Positions 9,056 to 16,531 of a stretch of 64,000 nt of DNA are shown one piece after another. The notes beneath the pieces are model-generated. The model worked only from the letters and a program-made list of their open reading frames with translations, ran no database searches and was not told the origin of the DNA. Location of the stretch: the NCBI GenBank assembly GCA_016718525.1, contig JADKDD010000001.1, positions 1,364,001 through 1,428,000 of the forward strand, in the 5' to 3' direction. This DNA is from Rhodocyclaceae bacterium (lineage in GTDB: Bacteria > Pseudomonadota > Gammaproteobacteria > Burkholderiales > Rhodocyclaceae). The first letter of the stretch is position 1. Every line of letters starts with the position of its first letter. Position numbers and translations under genes: made by a program.

Positions 9056-10342
9056 TTAAGTGGGCCGCTTGAAATACATCAGTATCAACATTCCAATCAG
9101 TGGAATCAGCGCTGCAGCGGTAGCCGCCACCCCCGCCCCGATCAGCCCGAGCTTTGACGTCAGCATTACCAACAGCACCAAATAAATTAAGGTAGACAAC
9201 ACATACAAGCGCAACACCTTGGCGGCGTGACCACTGGCGTAGAGTGCCGAGCGCAGAGGTGAAGCGGACAGGTCGAACGTTGCCGCCAATAACATCAAAG
9301 TCAGCACCGGTGCGGCTACGGCAAAATCTATTCCGAGCAGTCTAGCCAGCAAAACGTCACCAAAGAAATAACTGATCGTGACAAACACCAAACCAAGCGC
9401 GCCACCGAGTGCAACTGTACTGTAGGTGATGACCTTGAACGCGTCACTGCCTTGGTTCCAGCTTCTGGTTAAATCAAGAAAAACCACTTGCCGAATCAAC
9501 AATGCCGGCTTGGCCAACAGACTCGAAATCTCTCGCGCTAAACGCAGCATCCCTGCTTCAGCCGGGCCGAGCAAATAACCCACCAACAAGGACGTCGTGT
9601 GTTTGGGCAAAACATCCAAGTTTGACTGCCAGTAGATCACCCACAGAAAGTGACGCAAGCCATTGAAATCACCAAGCGTCACATCTTTGATCTCAACACC
9701 CGCCAACACCGGCTTCAGGCGTTCATTGTATTTTTGCTTGGCATGCCACATCAAATAAAAATTCTCTGCTGCATAAGCCGCTGCCCGAATCGCGATGAAT
9801 ACCTGTAGCGAACTCACAAACCACCATGCCAGAACCACCCCGAAAAACAAGACGATCGGTGCGATGGTCATTTGTCGGCCGATGATATCGACACGATCGT
9901 AGAGCCGCAAAATGCCCATTGACGTTCCGGTGCCTGTGGTGATCAAGACCACGCTATATGCCGCCAGCAATGTCACATGATGGGGATCCATACCCATTAA
10001 GGGACCTGCCATCGGCGCGATGATCAGCGCCAGTACAGTCGCCATGGCGCTGGTCCGGCGGTCGACGCGGCGGCAGACGCGAATCAGGCGAGCAAGTGTT
10101 TTGTTATTACCGTCATCCAGCGCAGGCACGCCGTAACGCACCATCGCATCTGCCGTCCCAAAGTCGAGCAATGCTCGTAGCAACATGGCGTAGGTATGAA
10201 TCAATACCACCATGCCAAACTCCACCGGCCCGAGCGCACGCGCCATCAGCGCAGTGGCAGCAAAGGCCATGATTGCTGCCGCGCCGCGCCCACGGACCAA
10301 AATCCAGAAGTTCGCCAGTACACCGTGCATTGGCTTGGTCAT
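9056..10342 (-). CDS. Oligosaccharide flippase / polysaccharide biosynthesis membrane protein (Wzx-like, MOP superfamily)
   Basis: 428 residues, strongly hydrophobic with about twelve membrane segments. The N terminus (GVLANFWILVRGRGAAAIMAFAATALMARALGPVEFGMVVL) is the usual opening of Wzx/MATE-like flippases, with the family G-x-x-E/D-F-G at the end of the first helix pair. It would move an undecaprenyl-linked glycan to the outer leaflet of the inner membrane. Its start ATG at 10342 overlaps the stop of a small ORF (10339) by ATGA, and that ORF in turn overlaps the gene before it, so this may be the last gene of the minus-strand cluster starting at 17542. Confidence 0.88.
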   Translation of the reverse strand: MTKPMHGVLANFWILVRGRGAAAIMAFAATALMARALGPVEFGMVVLIHTYAMLLRALLDFGTADAMVRYGVPALDDGNNKTLARLIRVCRRVDRRTSAMATVLALIIAPMAGPLMGMDPHHVTLLAAYSVVLITTGTGTSMGILRLYDRVDIIGRQMTIAPIVLFFGVVLAWWFVSSLQVFIAIRAAAYAAENFYLMWHAKQKYNERLKPVLAGVEIKDVTLGDFNGLRHFLWVIYWQSNLDVLPKHTTSLLVGYLLGPAEAGMLRLAREISSLLAKPALLIRQVVFLDLTRSWNQGSDAFKVITYSTVALGGALGLVFVTISYFFGDVLLARLLGIDFAVAAPVLTLMLLAATFDLSASPLRSALYASGHAAKVLRLYVLSTLIYLVLLVMLTSKLGLIGAGVAATAAALIPLIGMLILMYFKRPT

Positions 10343-10530
10343 CGTTGGGCTGGTTTCTCGCTGGCAGGCATGTGATCCATTTTAGGGTGCACAAGTCCAG
10401 GCTGGTACCGACACTCGAAGCAAGCCAGGTGTTTTCTTACCGAGGTCCGAAAGTCATCTGCCAATTCTGCTTTACCTGCATTCGCCATCGCACTCGTATT
10501 CTTCCGGGCTGAGTGTTCGATAAAGCTCAA
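10339..10530 (-). CDS. Possible 63-residue coupled protein between glycosyltransferase and flippase
   Basis: A 63-codon frame with a TTG start at 10530 that overlaps the TGA of the upstream gene (TTGA), and a TGA stop that overlaps the ATG of the flippase (ATGA). Such exact tiling on both sides is what real genes in an operon show, but it can also arise by chance in a 180-bp gap. The protein is soluble and basic, with a C-x2-C followed by two histidines (ACFECRYQPGLVHPKMDHM). I recognise no family. Confidence 0.4.
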   Translation of the reverse strand: MSFIEHSARKNTSAMANAGKAELADDFRTSVRKHLACFECRYQPGLVHPKMDHMPASEKPAQR

Positions 10531-11210
10531 TGATCGACTACTGCCTCGCCATACAGCGCGTCACCAGCACCAACTGGCGAAATTCCGTTATTACCGCATC
10601 CTTCGCGCCATCGCACTACATCTTCCGGGCGGTCAACGTCCCACAGTGTTTCCAACTCGCTCCAATGCAAACCTAGACACTTCATGCGTTCGCGCGTTTG
10701 CGTCATTACCCGTTCGCTCCCCCAATCGACGTCATGGAATATCTCTGGCAGGGCACGCCTTAGTCCCACCAATGCATAACCACCGTCTTCTGCCGGAATA
10801 AATACTGCATCGTTGCCATCTTGCAGCGCCTGCGCGGCCTGGTGCAGATGAGCAATGCTCATCACCGGGCAATCGGTGCCGATAAGCAATGTGAAGCCCT
10901 CTGCAGCGGCGAATACCGCTGCCATGCGTTGTCCCAAATTACCTTCTACCTGGCAGTGCAAGCTGACCTGTCCGGCGAATCCGGAGGATCGCGCAATCGC
11001 CCGAAAAAAGCGTTGCTGCGGGTCTGGTGCGCACCACAAACTCACCTCACCAAGTTCGGCAGCGCGGGCCATGCGCAGCGCGTGCAAGCTCAATTCGCGG
11101 TGAATTCGCGCGGCAATAGCTTCACCCAGGCTCGGCACCAGTCGCGTCTTGGCGTAACCCGGCACTGGCGCTTTGGCCAGAATTGCGATACTCGTGTTCT
11201 TAGTGTTCAC
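10527..11210 (-). CDS. TIGR04282 family glycosyltransferase (CofC-like, rSAM/selenodomain-associated transferase 1)
   Basis: About 227 residues from GTG 11210, chosen because family members begin right at the strand I-A-I-L-A-K-A-P-V-P-G-Y-A-K-T-R-L; an ATG at 11273 adds an unlikely extension deep into the previous gene. This is a GT-A/nucleotidyltransferase-like fold: the AKAPVPGYAKTRL loop, LLIGTDCPVMS with the DxD-like acidic site, EDGGYALVGLR, and the ending WDVDRPEDV. It overlaps the preceding TIGR04283 gene by 11 bp. These two transferases co-occur with ArsS-type radical SAM genes, as they do here. The last 15 residues (VGAGDALYGEAVVDH) are encoded by a copy of the dispersed repeat. Confidence 0.9.
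   Translation of the reverse strand: MNTKNTSIAILAKAPVPGYAKTRLVPSLGEAIAARIHRELSLHALRMARAAELGEVSLWCAPDPQQRFFRAIARSSGFAGQVSLHCQVEGNLGQRMAAVFAAAEGFTLLIGTDCPVMSIAHLHQAAQALQDGNDAVFIPAEDGGYALVGLRRALPEIFHDVDWGSERVMTQTRERMKCLGLHWSELETLWDVDRPEDVVRWREGCGNNGISPVGAGDALYGEAVVDH
10553..10578 (-). repeat. Dispersed AGTTGGTGCTGG repeat, copy 2 (inside a gene end)
   Basis: Exact core at 10564-10575 on the minus strand, followed by TGACGCGCTG. It lies 35-50 bp before the stop of the TIGR04282 gene and is read as P-V-G-A-G-D-A-L. Confidence 0.7.
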
Positions 11211-11904
11211 GAGGTTGATAGCCGTAACTGCGGGCAAGCCGGGCCGGCGAAACACCAAGAAAGTAGGCACCACGTAACCACCACATCAAAGCAATGGTGC
11301 GCCACTTGCCATCCTTTTCCCACCGCCGTGCCGAGGTCAACACCGGTGGGCCCAAACATGCCGGCGAGGAAGCGCAGCGCAAGCGTTTTGATAGCGCGAT
11401 GTCCTCCATCAGCGGCAGTTCGGGAAAACCACCGACACGCTCAAACAAAATGCGCGAGACGAATATCGCCTGATCTCCAGTGGCAACTCCGCTCCAACGC
11501 GAGCGCCAATTCATCATCCGCCCAACCAGTGCCAGCATGCGATCGGCGCTGTCAATACGAACATCGAAACGGCCCCAGCGTCCACCCCAGGCATGCGCCG
11601 TGGCCCAGGCAACTTTCTGCTCATGGTCTTCGCTTACGCGGGTATCGGCATGGACAAACCACAGTACATTGCCAGTCGCTGCGGCGGCACCCGCATTCAT
11701 TTGGCTGGCGCGGCCTCGCGGTGCGCTCAGGACCTGATCAGCCAATGGGCGCGCCAATTCCAATGTTGCGTCGGCGCTACCGCCATCGACCACGATCAGT
11801 TCGACTCCCCTGCTCCGCGCGCCTTGCAATTCAGTCAAGCTGGCGACAATCGTCGGCGCCTCATTGAGCACCGGCATCACAATGGAAATTTTTACGTCGT
11901 TCAT
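11200..11904 (-). CDS. TIGR04283 family glycosyltransferase (GT2-like, rSAM/selenodomain-associated transferase 2)
   Basis: 234 residues, GT-A fold. It shows the N-terminal strand ISIVMPVLNEAPTIVASL, VDGGSADAT, the donor-site segment GNVLWFVHADTRVSEDH with an acidic H-A-D-T motif, GVATGDQAIFVSR and ELPLMEDIALSKRL. This is the second cluster-associated transferase of ArsS loci. A link to arsenosugar or related glycan formation comes from gene neighbourhood, not proven chemistry. It starts 29 bp after the stop of the VTT/reductase gene and overlaps the TIGR04282 gene. Confidence 0.92.
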   Translation of the reverse strand: MNDVKISIVMPVLNEAPTIVASLTELQGARSRGVELIVVDGGSADATLELARPLADQVLSAPRGRASQMNAGAAAATGNVLWFVHADTRVSEDHEQKVAWATAHAWGGRWGRFDVRIDSADRMLALVGRMMNWRSRWSGVATGDQAIFVSRILFERVGGFPELPLMEDIALSKRLRCASSPACLGPPVLTSARRWEKDGKWRTIALMWWLRGAYFLGVSPARLARSYGYQPREH

Positions 11905-11933
11905 CGAATGCCAAACACCACCGCAGTTACGAC

Positions 11934-14075
11934 TTATCCACGACGCCAGGTGTGAAATTTCGCCACCAAGGCCAGCAATCCCAGCGGGGCGTGGGCTTTC
12001 TTCCAGACACCTGCCGCATATTTGTTTGCTTCCGCCAGCGTCGGATATATATGGATGGTACCGAGCATCTTGTTTAACCCAATACCGTGGCGCATGGCGA
12101 GTATGTATTCGGCAATCAAGTCACCGGCATGTTCGCCGACGATAGTGACGCCGAGAATCTTGTCTTTGCCCGGAACGGTCAGTACTTTGACGAATCCATG
12201 CGCTTCGCTATCAGCAATTGCACGGTCGAGGTCGTCGATACCATAGACACTTACTTCGTAGGCCACGCCCGCCGCCTTGGCGTCGGTTTCGTTGAGACCA
12301 ACCCGCGCTACTTCCGGCTCGATAAAGGTGGCCCATGGAATCACCGAATAGTCGGTGCGGAATTTTTTGAAGGGATCGAACAGCGCGTTGACCGCCGCGT
12401 ACCACGCCTGATGCGCCGCAGTATGGGTGAACTGGAACGGCCCGGCAACGTCGCCCGCAGCATAAATATTGGGGTATTTGGTTTGCAAAAATTCGTTGGT
12501 CGCTACCGTTCGTTGCGCCTCGATGCCCAACTCCTCCAGGCCATAGCCTTTGAGGTTGGCCACGCGGCCGACGGCAACCAACACCGCGTCATAAGGGATC
12601 TTGACCTGCGCTCCCTTGTATTCGGCAAGCATGATCTTTTCGCCCTCGTCCATCATGCATGCGCTGGCTTTGTGCTCCAACAATACTTTGATGCCTTCGG
12701 CCGCGAAGCGCTCGGCTACCATGACTGACACCTCGGGGTCCTCGCGAATCATCAGTCGCGGCAGCATTTCAACCTGCGTCACCTGTGCACCCAGGCGGGC
12801 AAAGGCCTGGGTCAATTCGCAACCAATCGGGCCGCCACCGAGCACCACCAGACGCTTCGGCAGCACCCTCAGTTCCCAAACATTGTCGGAGGTCAGGTAG
12901 CCCTGCTCGGCAAGGCCAGGAATCGGTGGCACGAAGGGGCGCGCACCGGCGGCAATCACGATACTGCGCGTGGTCATGCGTCGAACACCATTAGCGTCGG
13001 TGATTTCAACTTCCCATGGAGAGACAATCTTGGCAGTACCTTCAACCACGTCGACCCCCAACTCGGTGTAGCGTTCCACCGAATCATGCGGCTCGATATC
13101 CTTGATGACCTTTTGCACTCGCTCCATGACATCGGCGAAGTCAAATTCGGCGGTCGCCGAGCGGATGCCGAACTCTTTCGAGCGCCGCATGTGCGAGAGC
13201 AATTTGGCCGAACGAATGATCGCCTTGGACGGCACGCAGCCCGTATTCAAACAATCACCACCCAGTTTGTGTTTTTCAACCAGGGTCACTTTGGCTTTGA
13301 CCGCCGCTGCGATGTAGGAGGTGACCAAGCCCGCCGAACCACCGCCGATCACGATCATGTTGCGCTCGAATTTTGCCGGACGGCTCCATCCAGCGTAGAC
13401 GCGCCGGGCTTTGACGACATCCACAATGCGCTTGGCGATCAAAGGGAAAATGCCCAGCAGGACAAACGAGAAGATCAAGCCCGGCGACAAGATTCCGGAT
13501 AGTGATTCCAGGTGTCCAAGCTGCGTGCCTGCATTCACGAACACGATCGTCCCCGCCAACATACCAACCTGGCTAACCCAATAAAACGTCCAGCTTGGAA
13601 TCGGCGTCAATCCCATAACCAAATTGATCACGAAGAACGGGAATGCGGGAACCAGTCGCAAAGTGAATAAGTACAATCCACCTTCGGCACGCACGCCATC
13701 GTTGATCGCTTTCAAGCGGTCACCGAAGCGCGCCTGTACCCAATCGCGCAGCAGAAAGCGCGAAATCCAAAACGCCAGCGTGGCGCCGATGCTGGAGGCA
13801 AATGACACCAGCAATACGCCCCAACCCAACCCGAACACTGCGCCGGCCGCCAGGGTCATGATGGCCGCGCCGGGCAAGGACAGCGCCGTCACGGCGACGT
13901 AAGCAACGAAGAAAATTCCCGCGCTGAGCAAGGGTTGCGAACTGACTTGCGCCGCCACCGCAGCTTGCTGACTCTTGAGATAGGCAAGGCTGAAGTATTG
14001 GGAAAGATCAAACGCAAAGAAGGCGACGATGAAGACCGCAACCAATGCAAATATGGCGAGTCGTTTGTGGTTCAT
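11934..14075 (-). CDS. Fusion of VTT/TVP38 membrane domain with FAD-dependent disulfide reductase (mercuric reductase-like)
   Basis: 713 residues in two parts. Residues 1 to about 225 are a TVP38/TMEM64 (VTT) membrane domain with ALSLPGAAIMTLAAGAVFG and the re-entrant motif GLYLFTLRLVPAFPFFVINLVMG. Residues about 238-713 form a class I pyridine nucleotide-disulfide oxidoreductase: GGGSAG dinucleotide loop (244-249), redox pair C-L-N-T-G-C (275 and 280), a second NAD-binding loop (VVLGGGPIGCELTQAF), GDVAGPFQFTH, and a dimerisation domain ending IHIYPTLAEANKYAAG. There is no heavy-metal HMA domain and no C-terminal Cys pair as in true MerA. This anchors a thiol/disulfide or metalloid-handling flavoenzyme to the inner membrane. 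It is 12 bp downstream of the metallophosphoesterase-like gene in the same operon. The substrate is unknown. Confidence 0.92.
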   Translation of the reverse strand: MNHKRLAIFALVAVFIVAFFAFDLSQYFSLAYLKSQQAAVAAQVSSQPLLSAGIFFVAYVAVTALSLPGAAIMTLAAGAVFGLGWGVLLVSFASSIGATLAFWISRFLLRDWVQARFGDRLKAINDGVRAEGGLYLFTLRLVPAFPFFVINLVMGLTPIPSWTFYWVSQVGMLAGTIVFVNAGTQLGHLESLSGILSPGLIFSFVLLGIFPLIAKRIVDVVKARRVYAGWSRPAKFERNMIVIGGGSAGLVTSYIAAAVKAKVTLVEKHKLGGDCLNTGCVPSKAIIRSAKLLSHMRRSKEFGIRSATAEFDFADVMERVQKVIKDIEPHDSVERYTELGVDVVEGTAKIVSPWEVEITDANGVRRMTTRSIVIAAGARPFVPPIPGLAEQGYLTSDNVWELRVLPKRLVVLGGGPIGCELTQAFARLGAQVTQVEMLPRLMIREDPEVSVMVAERFAAEGIKVLLEHKASACMMDEGEKIMLAEYKGAQVKIPYDAVLVAVGRVANLKGYGLEELGIEAQRTVATNEFLQTKYPNIYAAGDVAGPFQFTHTAAHQAWYAAVNALFDPFKKFRTDYSVIPWATFIEPEVARVGLNETDAKAAGVAYEVSVYGIDDLDRAIADSEAHGFVKVLTVPGKDKILGVTIVGEHAGDLIAEYILAMRHGIGLNKMLGTIHIYPTLAEANKYAAGVWKKAHAPLGLLALVAKFHTWRRG

Positions 14076-14087
14076 TGGTTCAATCCT

Positions 14088-15104
14088 TCAGTTAACAAAC
14101 AGCGTCTCGTCATCCGCTACGGCGACGAGCGCGTCTTGTGCGCGACCGCCCTGTAGCGCAGTGGTTTTTTTAGCAGTCGTTTCACCAGCACCAACTGACA
14201 AAGCGTAATCGGGCCCCTGGGAAATTCGCCCGAAATATGACAAATGCGCAGGAGATTGCGGTGGCCAGTTGCGCAGGAATTCGGCCTCCCATTTCTTGGT
14301 GTCATAATGAATTGCCAGCGCATCAACGTGCACGCCGCGTACAACACAACCGTACAAACTTGGATGCGGCGATGGCTTTATGCTGATCCGCGTCAAGACT
14401 CCGAAGTTGCTGGTGGCGAAGTTTGGCATTCCAGCTGCGCCATTGTTGATCACAACTTTTTCATCGCCATCGAACCTGCACAACGCTGGCAAACAAGTAT
14501 GAGTGCTCGCGAAAACATCGACACTGGCATTGGCGAAAGCCGCGGCACGCCAGCCCTCGTCAGCCGGATCATCCAACGCGCTAACGTCAAAACGCCAACC
14601 GGCCAGTGAATCGGCATCCCCATGAACGACTCCAACGCTCACCGCTCCCACCTGATATCGGGCGACCATTGGCAAGGAATCGAGACGCGCAACAAGTCGC
14701 GGATGTCTCGCCGCTGTTTGCTTCAAGCTCGCATGAATCTGATTGGACCGGGCAACCGTCGCCGCATCGACGTTCTCCGGATAGGCGCAGCCACAGCCGG
14801 CCTCCGCGTCTGCTGCACCGAATTCCGCTTCAACGTTGCCCAGAATTGCGTCATGGGCGAGCACGTTCTCGTTGATGGCAATAAAGCTCTCATTGTCAAC
14901 ATTGAACCAATTGAAATCGCCGTTGAAACACAGACGTGCATCGTGCTCGAGCGCGTGCATCTCCAAAACAGTTTTCAGCGCCTCGCGGTTGCCATAGAGC
15001 CCACCAATGACATACAAGGTGTTGACCATGCGCGTGGGCGCAACGGCGATGGCTCTCGCGCCATAGCGATAGCGCAGGGGGCAAACGCGCCCGGCCTCAC
15101 TCAT
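14088..15104 (-). CDS. Metallophosphoesterase-like protein with eroded metal-binding motifs
   Basis: 338 residues from ATG 15104, which overlaps the symporter stop (ATGA); a longer frame to 15296 lies inside the symporter gene and is rejected. The order of motifs follows calcineurin-like phosphoesterases, but several ligands are changed: YVIGGLYGNREAL where D-I-H-G-N is usual, CFNGDFNWF for the G-D motif, ILGNVEAEF for G-N-H-E/D, GVVHGD for the His-Gly, and VFASTHTCLPAL for G-H-T-H. The first Asp and His are missing, so metal binding and catalysis are doubtful or altered. The C-terminal 40 residues, from VGAGETTAKK onward, are encoded by a long copy of the dispersed repeat. It sits in the ArsS-type cluster. 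Confidence 0.75.
   Translation of the reverse strand: MSEAGRVCPLRYRYGARAIAVAPTRMVNTLYVIGGLYGNREALKTVLEMHALEHDARLCFNGDFNWFNVDNESFIAINENVLAHDAILGNVEAEFGAADAEAGCGCAYPENVDAATVARSNQIHASLKQTAARHPRLVARLDSLPMVARYQVGAVSVGVVHGDADSLAGWRFDVSALDDPADEGWRAAAFANASVDVFASTHTCLPALCRFDGDEKVVINNGAAGMPNFATSNFGVLTRISIKPSPHPSLYGCVVRGVHVDALAIHYDTKKWEAEFLRNWPPQSPAHLSYFGRISQGPDYALSVGAGETTAKKTTALQGGRAQDALVAVADDETLFVN
14105..14198 (-). repeat. Dispersed repeat, copy 3 (long form, in the 3' end of the phosphoesterase-like gene)
   Basis: Exact core at 14185-14196. On the minus strand the following ~80 bases align with copy 11 at 62.7 kb: both run GGTGCTGGTGAAAC, then a variable stretch with a 3-bp length difference, then a C-A-x-G-G-C-G block, GCGCTC and TAGCG. 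Identity is about 65-70% by eye. The peptide versions also align (VGAGETTA..TT..QG..A.DAL). Confidence 0.7.
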
Positions 15105-16507
15105 GAATGATGACCGGCTGCGGTGACTGCGGCGGGTGATTTCTGTGACAACCACAGGGGCAGGAAAAATACCAGCGTGCAAAGCAGCAACCCGTACAAA
15201 TTGGTCCCAAGCAGAGTCGCATACTTGCCGCTGCCAATCGCCCAACTTGCCGGTATCGAGTTTATGGCTTGCAATATGCCGAGCACCAAGCCACACCAGA
15301 AGGACAAATGAAATGACAAGGGTGAGTAATTCACGAAACGGGAAAACAGGAACACGGGCGCCAAGCCAATCACCATCGTGCCGCTAATCGTCGTCGCTTT
15401 CAGGATGTCGGTACCGGCAATCATCGGCAAATTACCGAGCAGGGCAAACACCACCATCGTCAGCGAACCGATGGTCATTGCTTTGGGTGACGGCAGGCGA
15501 CCGGCCAACAACGGCAATTCGCGCGCGACCAGTTTTGAGAGCGAAGTAAATGTGGAATCCAGCGTTGAGCCAGCAGAGGTCACCATCACCACCAGCATGG
15601 CAAAGAATCCGGCAAAACCAAGCCCTCGCGCCACATCGGCGGGGACATTGCTGGTGATGGTCATGCCGTCCAGCTTGGCATGGACACCAACCAAACTAAA
15701 GGCAAAGATTGCGATAAAGCCCAGCACGCCGGCGACGATAAACGCCCGCAACATGGCTTTCTCTTTAGTGATGAAGCCACGGTCGGTGAGAACCGGATCA
15801 TGAAACGGATAAGAGAACACTTGCAGCAATGCCACCAGCAACAAATCCACCCCGCCATTAAGCGTAAAACTTCCCTGACTCAACAAAGCCTGAGGCCCGT
15901 GTGCCGGCAACACCAGCGCCATCACCACGGCGACAAACAAAATGAACACAATGGCCTGAATCACATCACTGAAAATCGAACTGCGCAAGCCTCCTTTGAG
16001 GCTGTAAAACAACACGGCCGCAGTGAACAATAAGGCGGCGCCAATGAAATCACTGGAACCATTGGCGCCATAGTAGCCGCCGACTACAGCAGTATTGCTC
16101 CACACCTCATTGAACAGTCGAACCAATATCGCCGCCGAGAACGCCAACGCCGCAGCGCGTCCATACTTACCTACCAGAAACGGCACCAGGCCGGTGGCGC
16201 CTTCCTTGGTGCGCAGGTGATAAATGACCAGCCCGGCGAGCGGAATCGACAGCCAATAGGCGGCATAGGCCAGACCGCCGACCACGCCATACGCCGCGCC
16301 CAGATTTGCTGCGTTGGTCACCGACTTGGCGAAGATCCAACTGATGAAAATGCTCAGCATCAAGGCCCACTCGGAAGCTGGACGCCCCGCCTCATCGTGG
16401 CCGCGAAAAAAACCACCTTCATCCTTGGAGCGCGGCACCACCAAGTACATAACGGTGCCGAAAACCAACAAAAAACCCCAGAAGAAAATCCCCTGCATCT
16501 CACTCAT
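15101..16507 (-). CDS. Sodium:solute symporter (SLC5 family)
   Basis: 468 residues with about 12-13 membrane segments and no cleaved signal. SSS-family marks include WALMLSIFISWIFAKSVTNAANLGAAYG, YSLKGGLRSSIFSDVIQAIVF (the conserved G-G-L-R-S-S/A-x-x-T/S-D-x-x-Q motif), DRGFITKEKAMLRAF, and VTSAGSTLDSTFTSLSKL with the sodium-site Ser/Thr. It lies between ArsS (24 bp) and the phosphoesterase-like gene (4-bp overlap), so it probably imports or exports the small molecule handled by this cluster. The substrate cannot be read from sequence. Confidence 0.92.
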   Translation of the reverse strand: MSEMQGIFFWGFLLVFGTVMYLVVPRSKDEGGFFRGHDEAGRPASEWALMLSIFISWIFAKSVTNAANLGAAYGVVGGLAYAAYWLSIPLAGLVIYHLRTKEGATGLVPFLVGKYGRAAALAFSAAILVRLFNEVWSNTAVVGGYYGANGSSDFIGAALLFTAAVLFYSLKGGLRSSIFSDVIQAIVFILFVAVVMALVLPAHGPQALLSQGSFTLNGGVDLLLVALLQVFSYPFHDPVLTDRGFITKEKAMLRAFIVAGVLGFIAIFAFSLVGVHAKLDGMTITSNVPADVARGLGFAGFFAMLVVMVTSAGSTLDSTFTSLSKLVARELPLLAGRLPSPKAMTIGSLTMVVFALLGNLPMIAGTDILKATTISGTMVIGLAPVFLFSRFVNYSPLSFHLSFWCGLVLGILQAINSIPASWAIGSGKYATLLGTNLYGLLLCTLVFFLPLWLSQKSPAAVTAAGHHS

Positions 16508-16531
16508 GCCAACACTCCTGTGAGAAATACT

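Noticed and set aside
15105..15296. N-terminal extension of the phosphoesterase-like protein
   Set aside because: It would lie wholly inside the symporter gene; ATG 15104 with ATGA overlap is the natural start.
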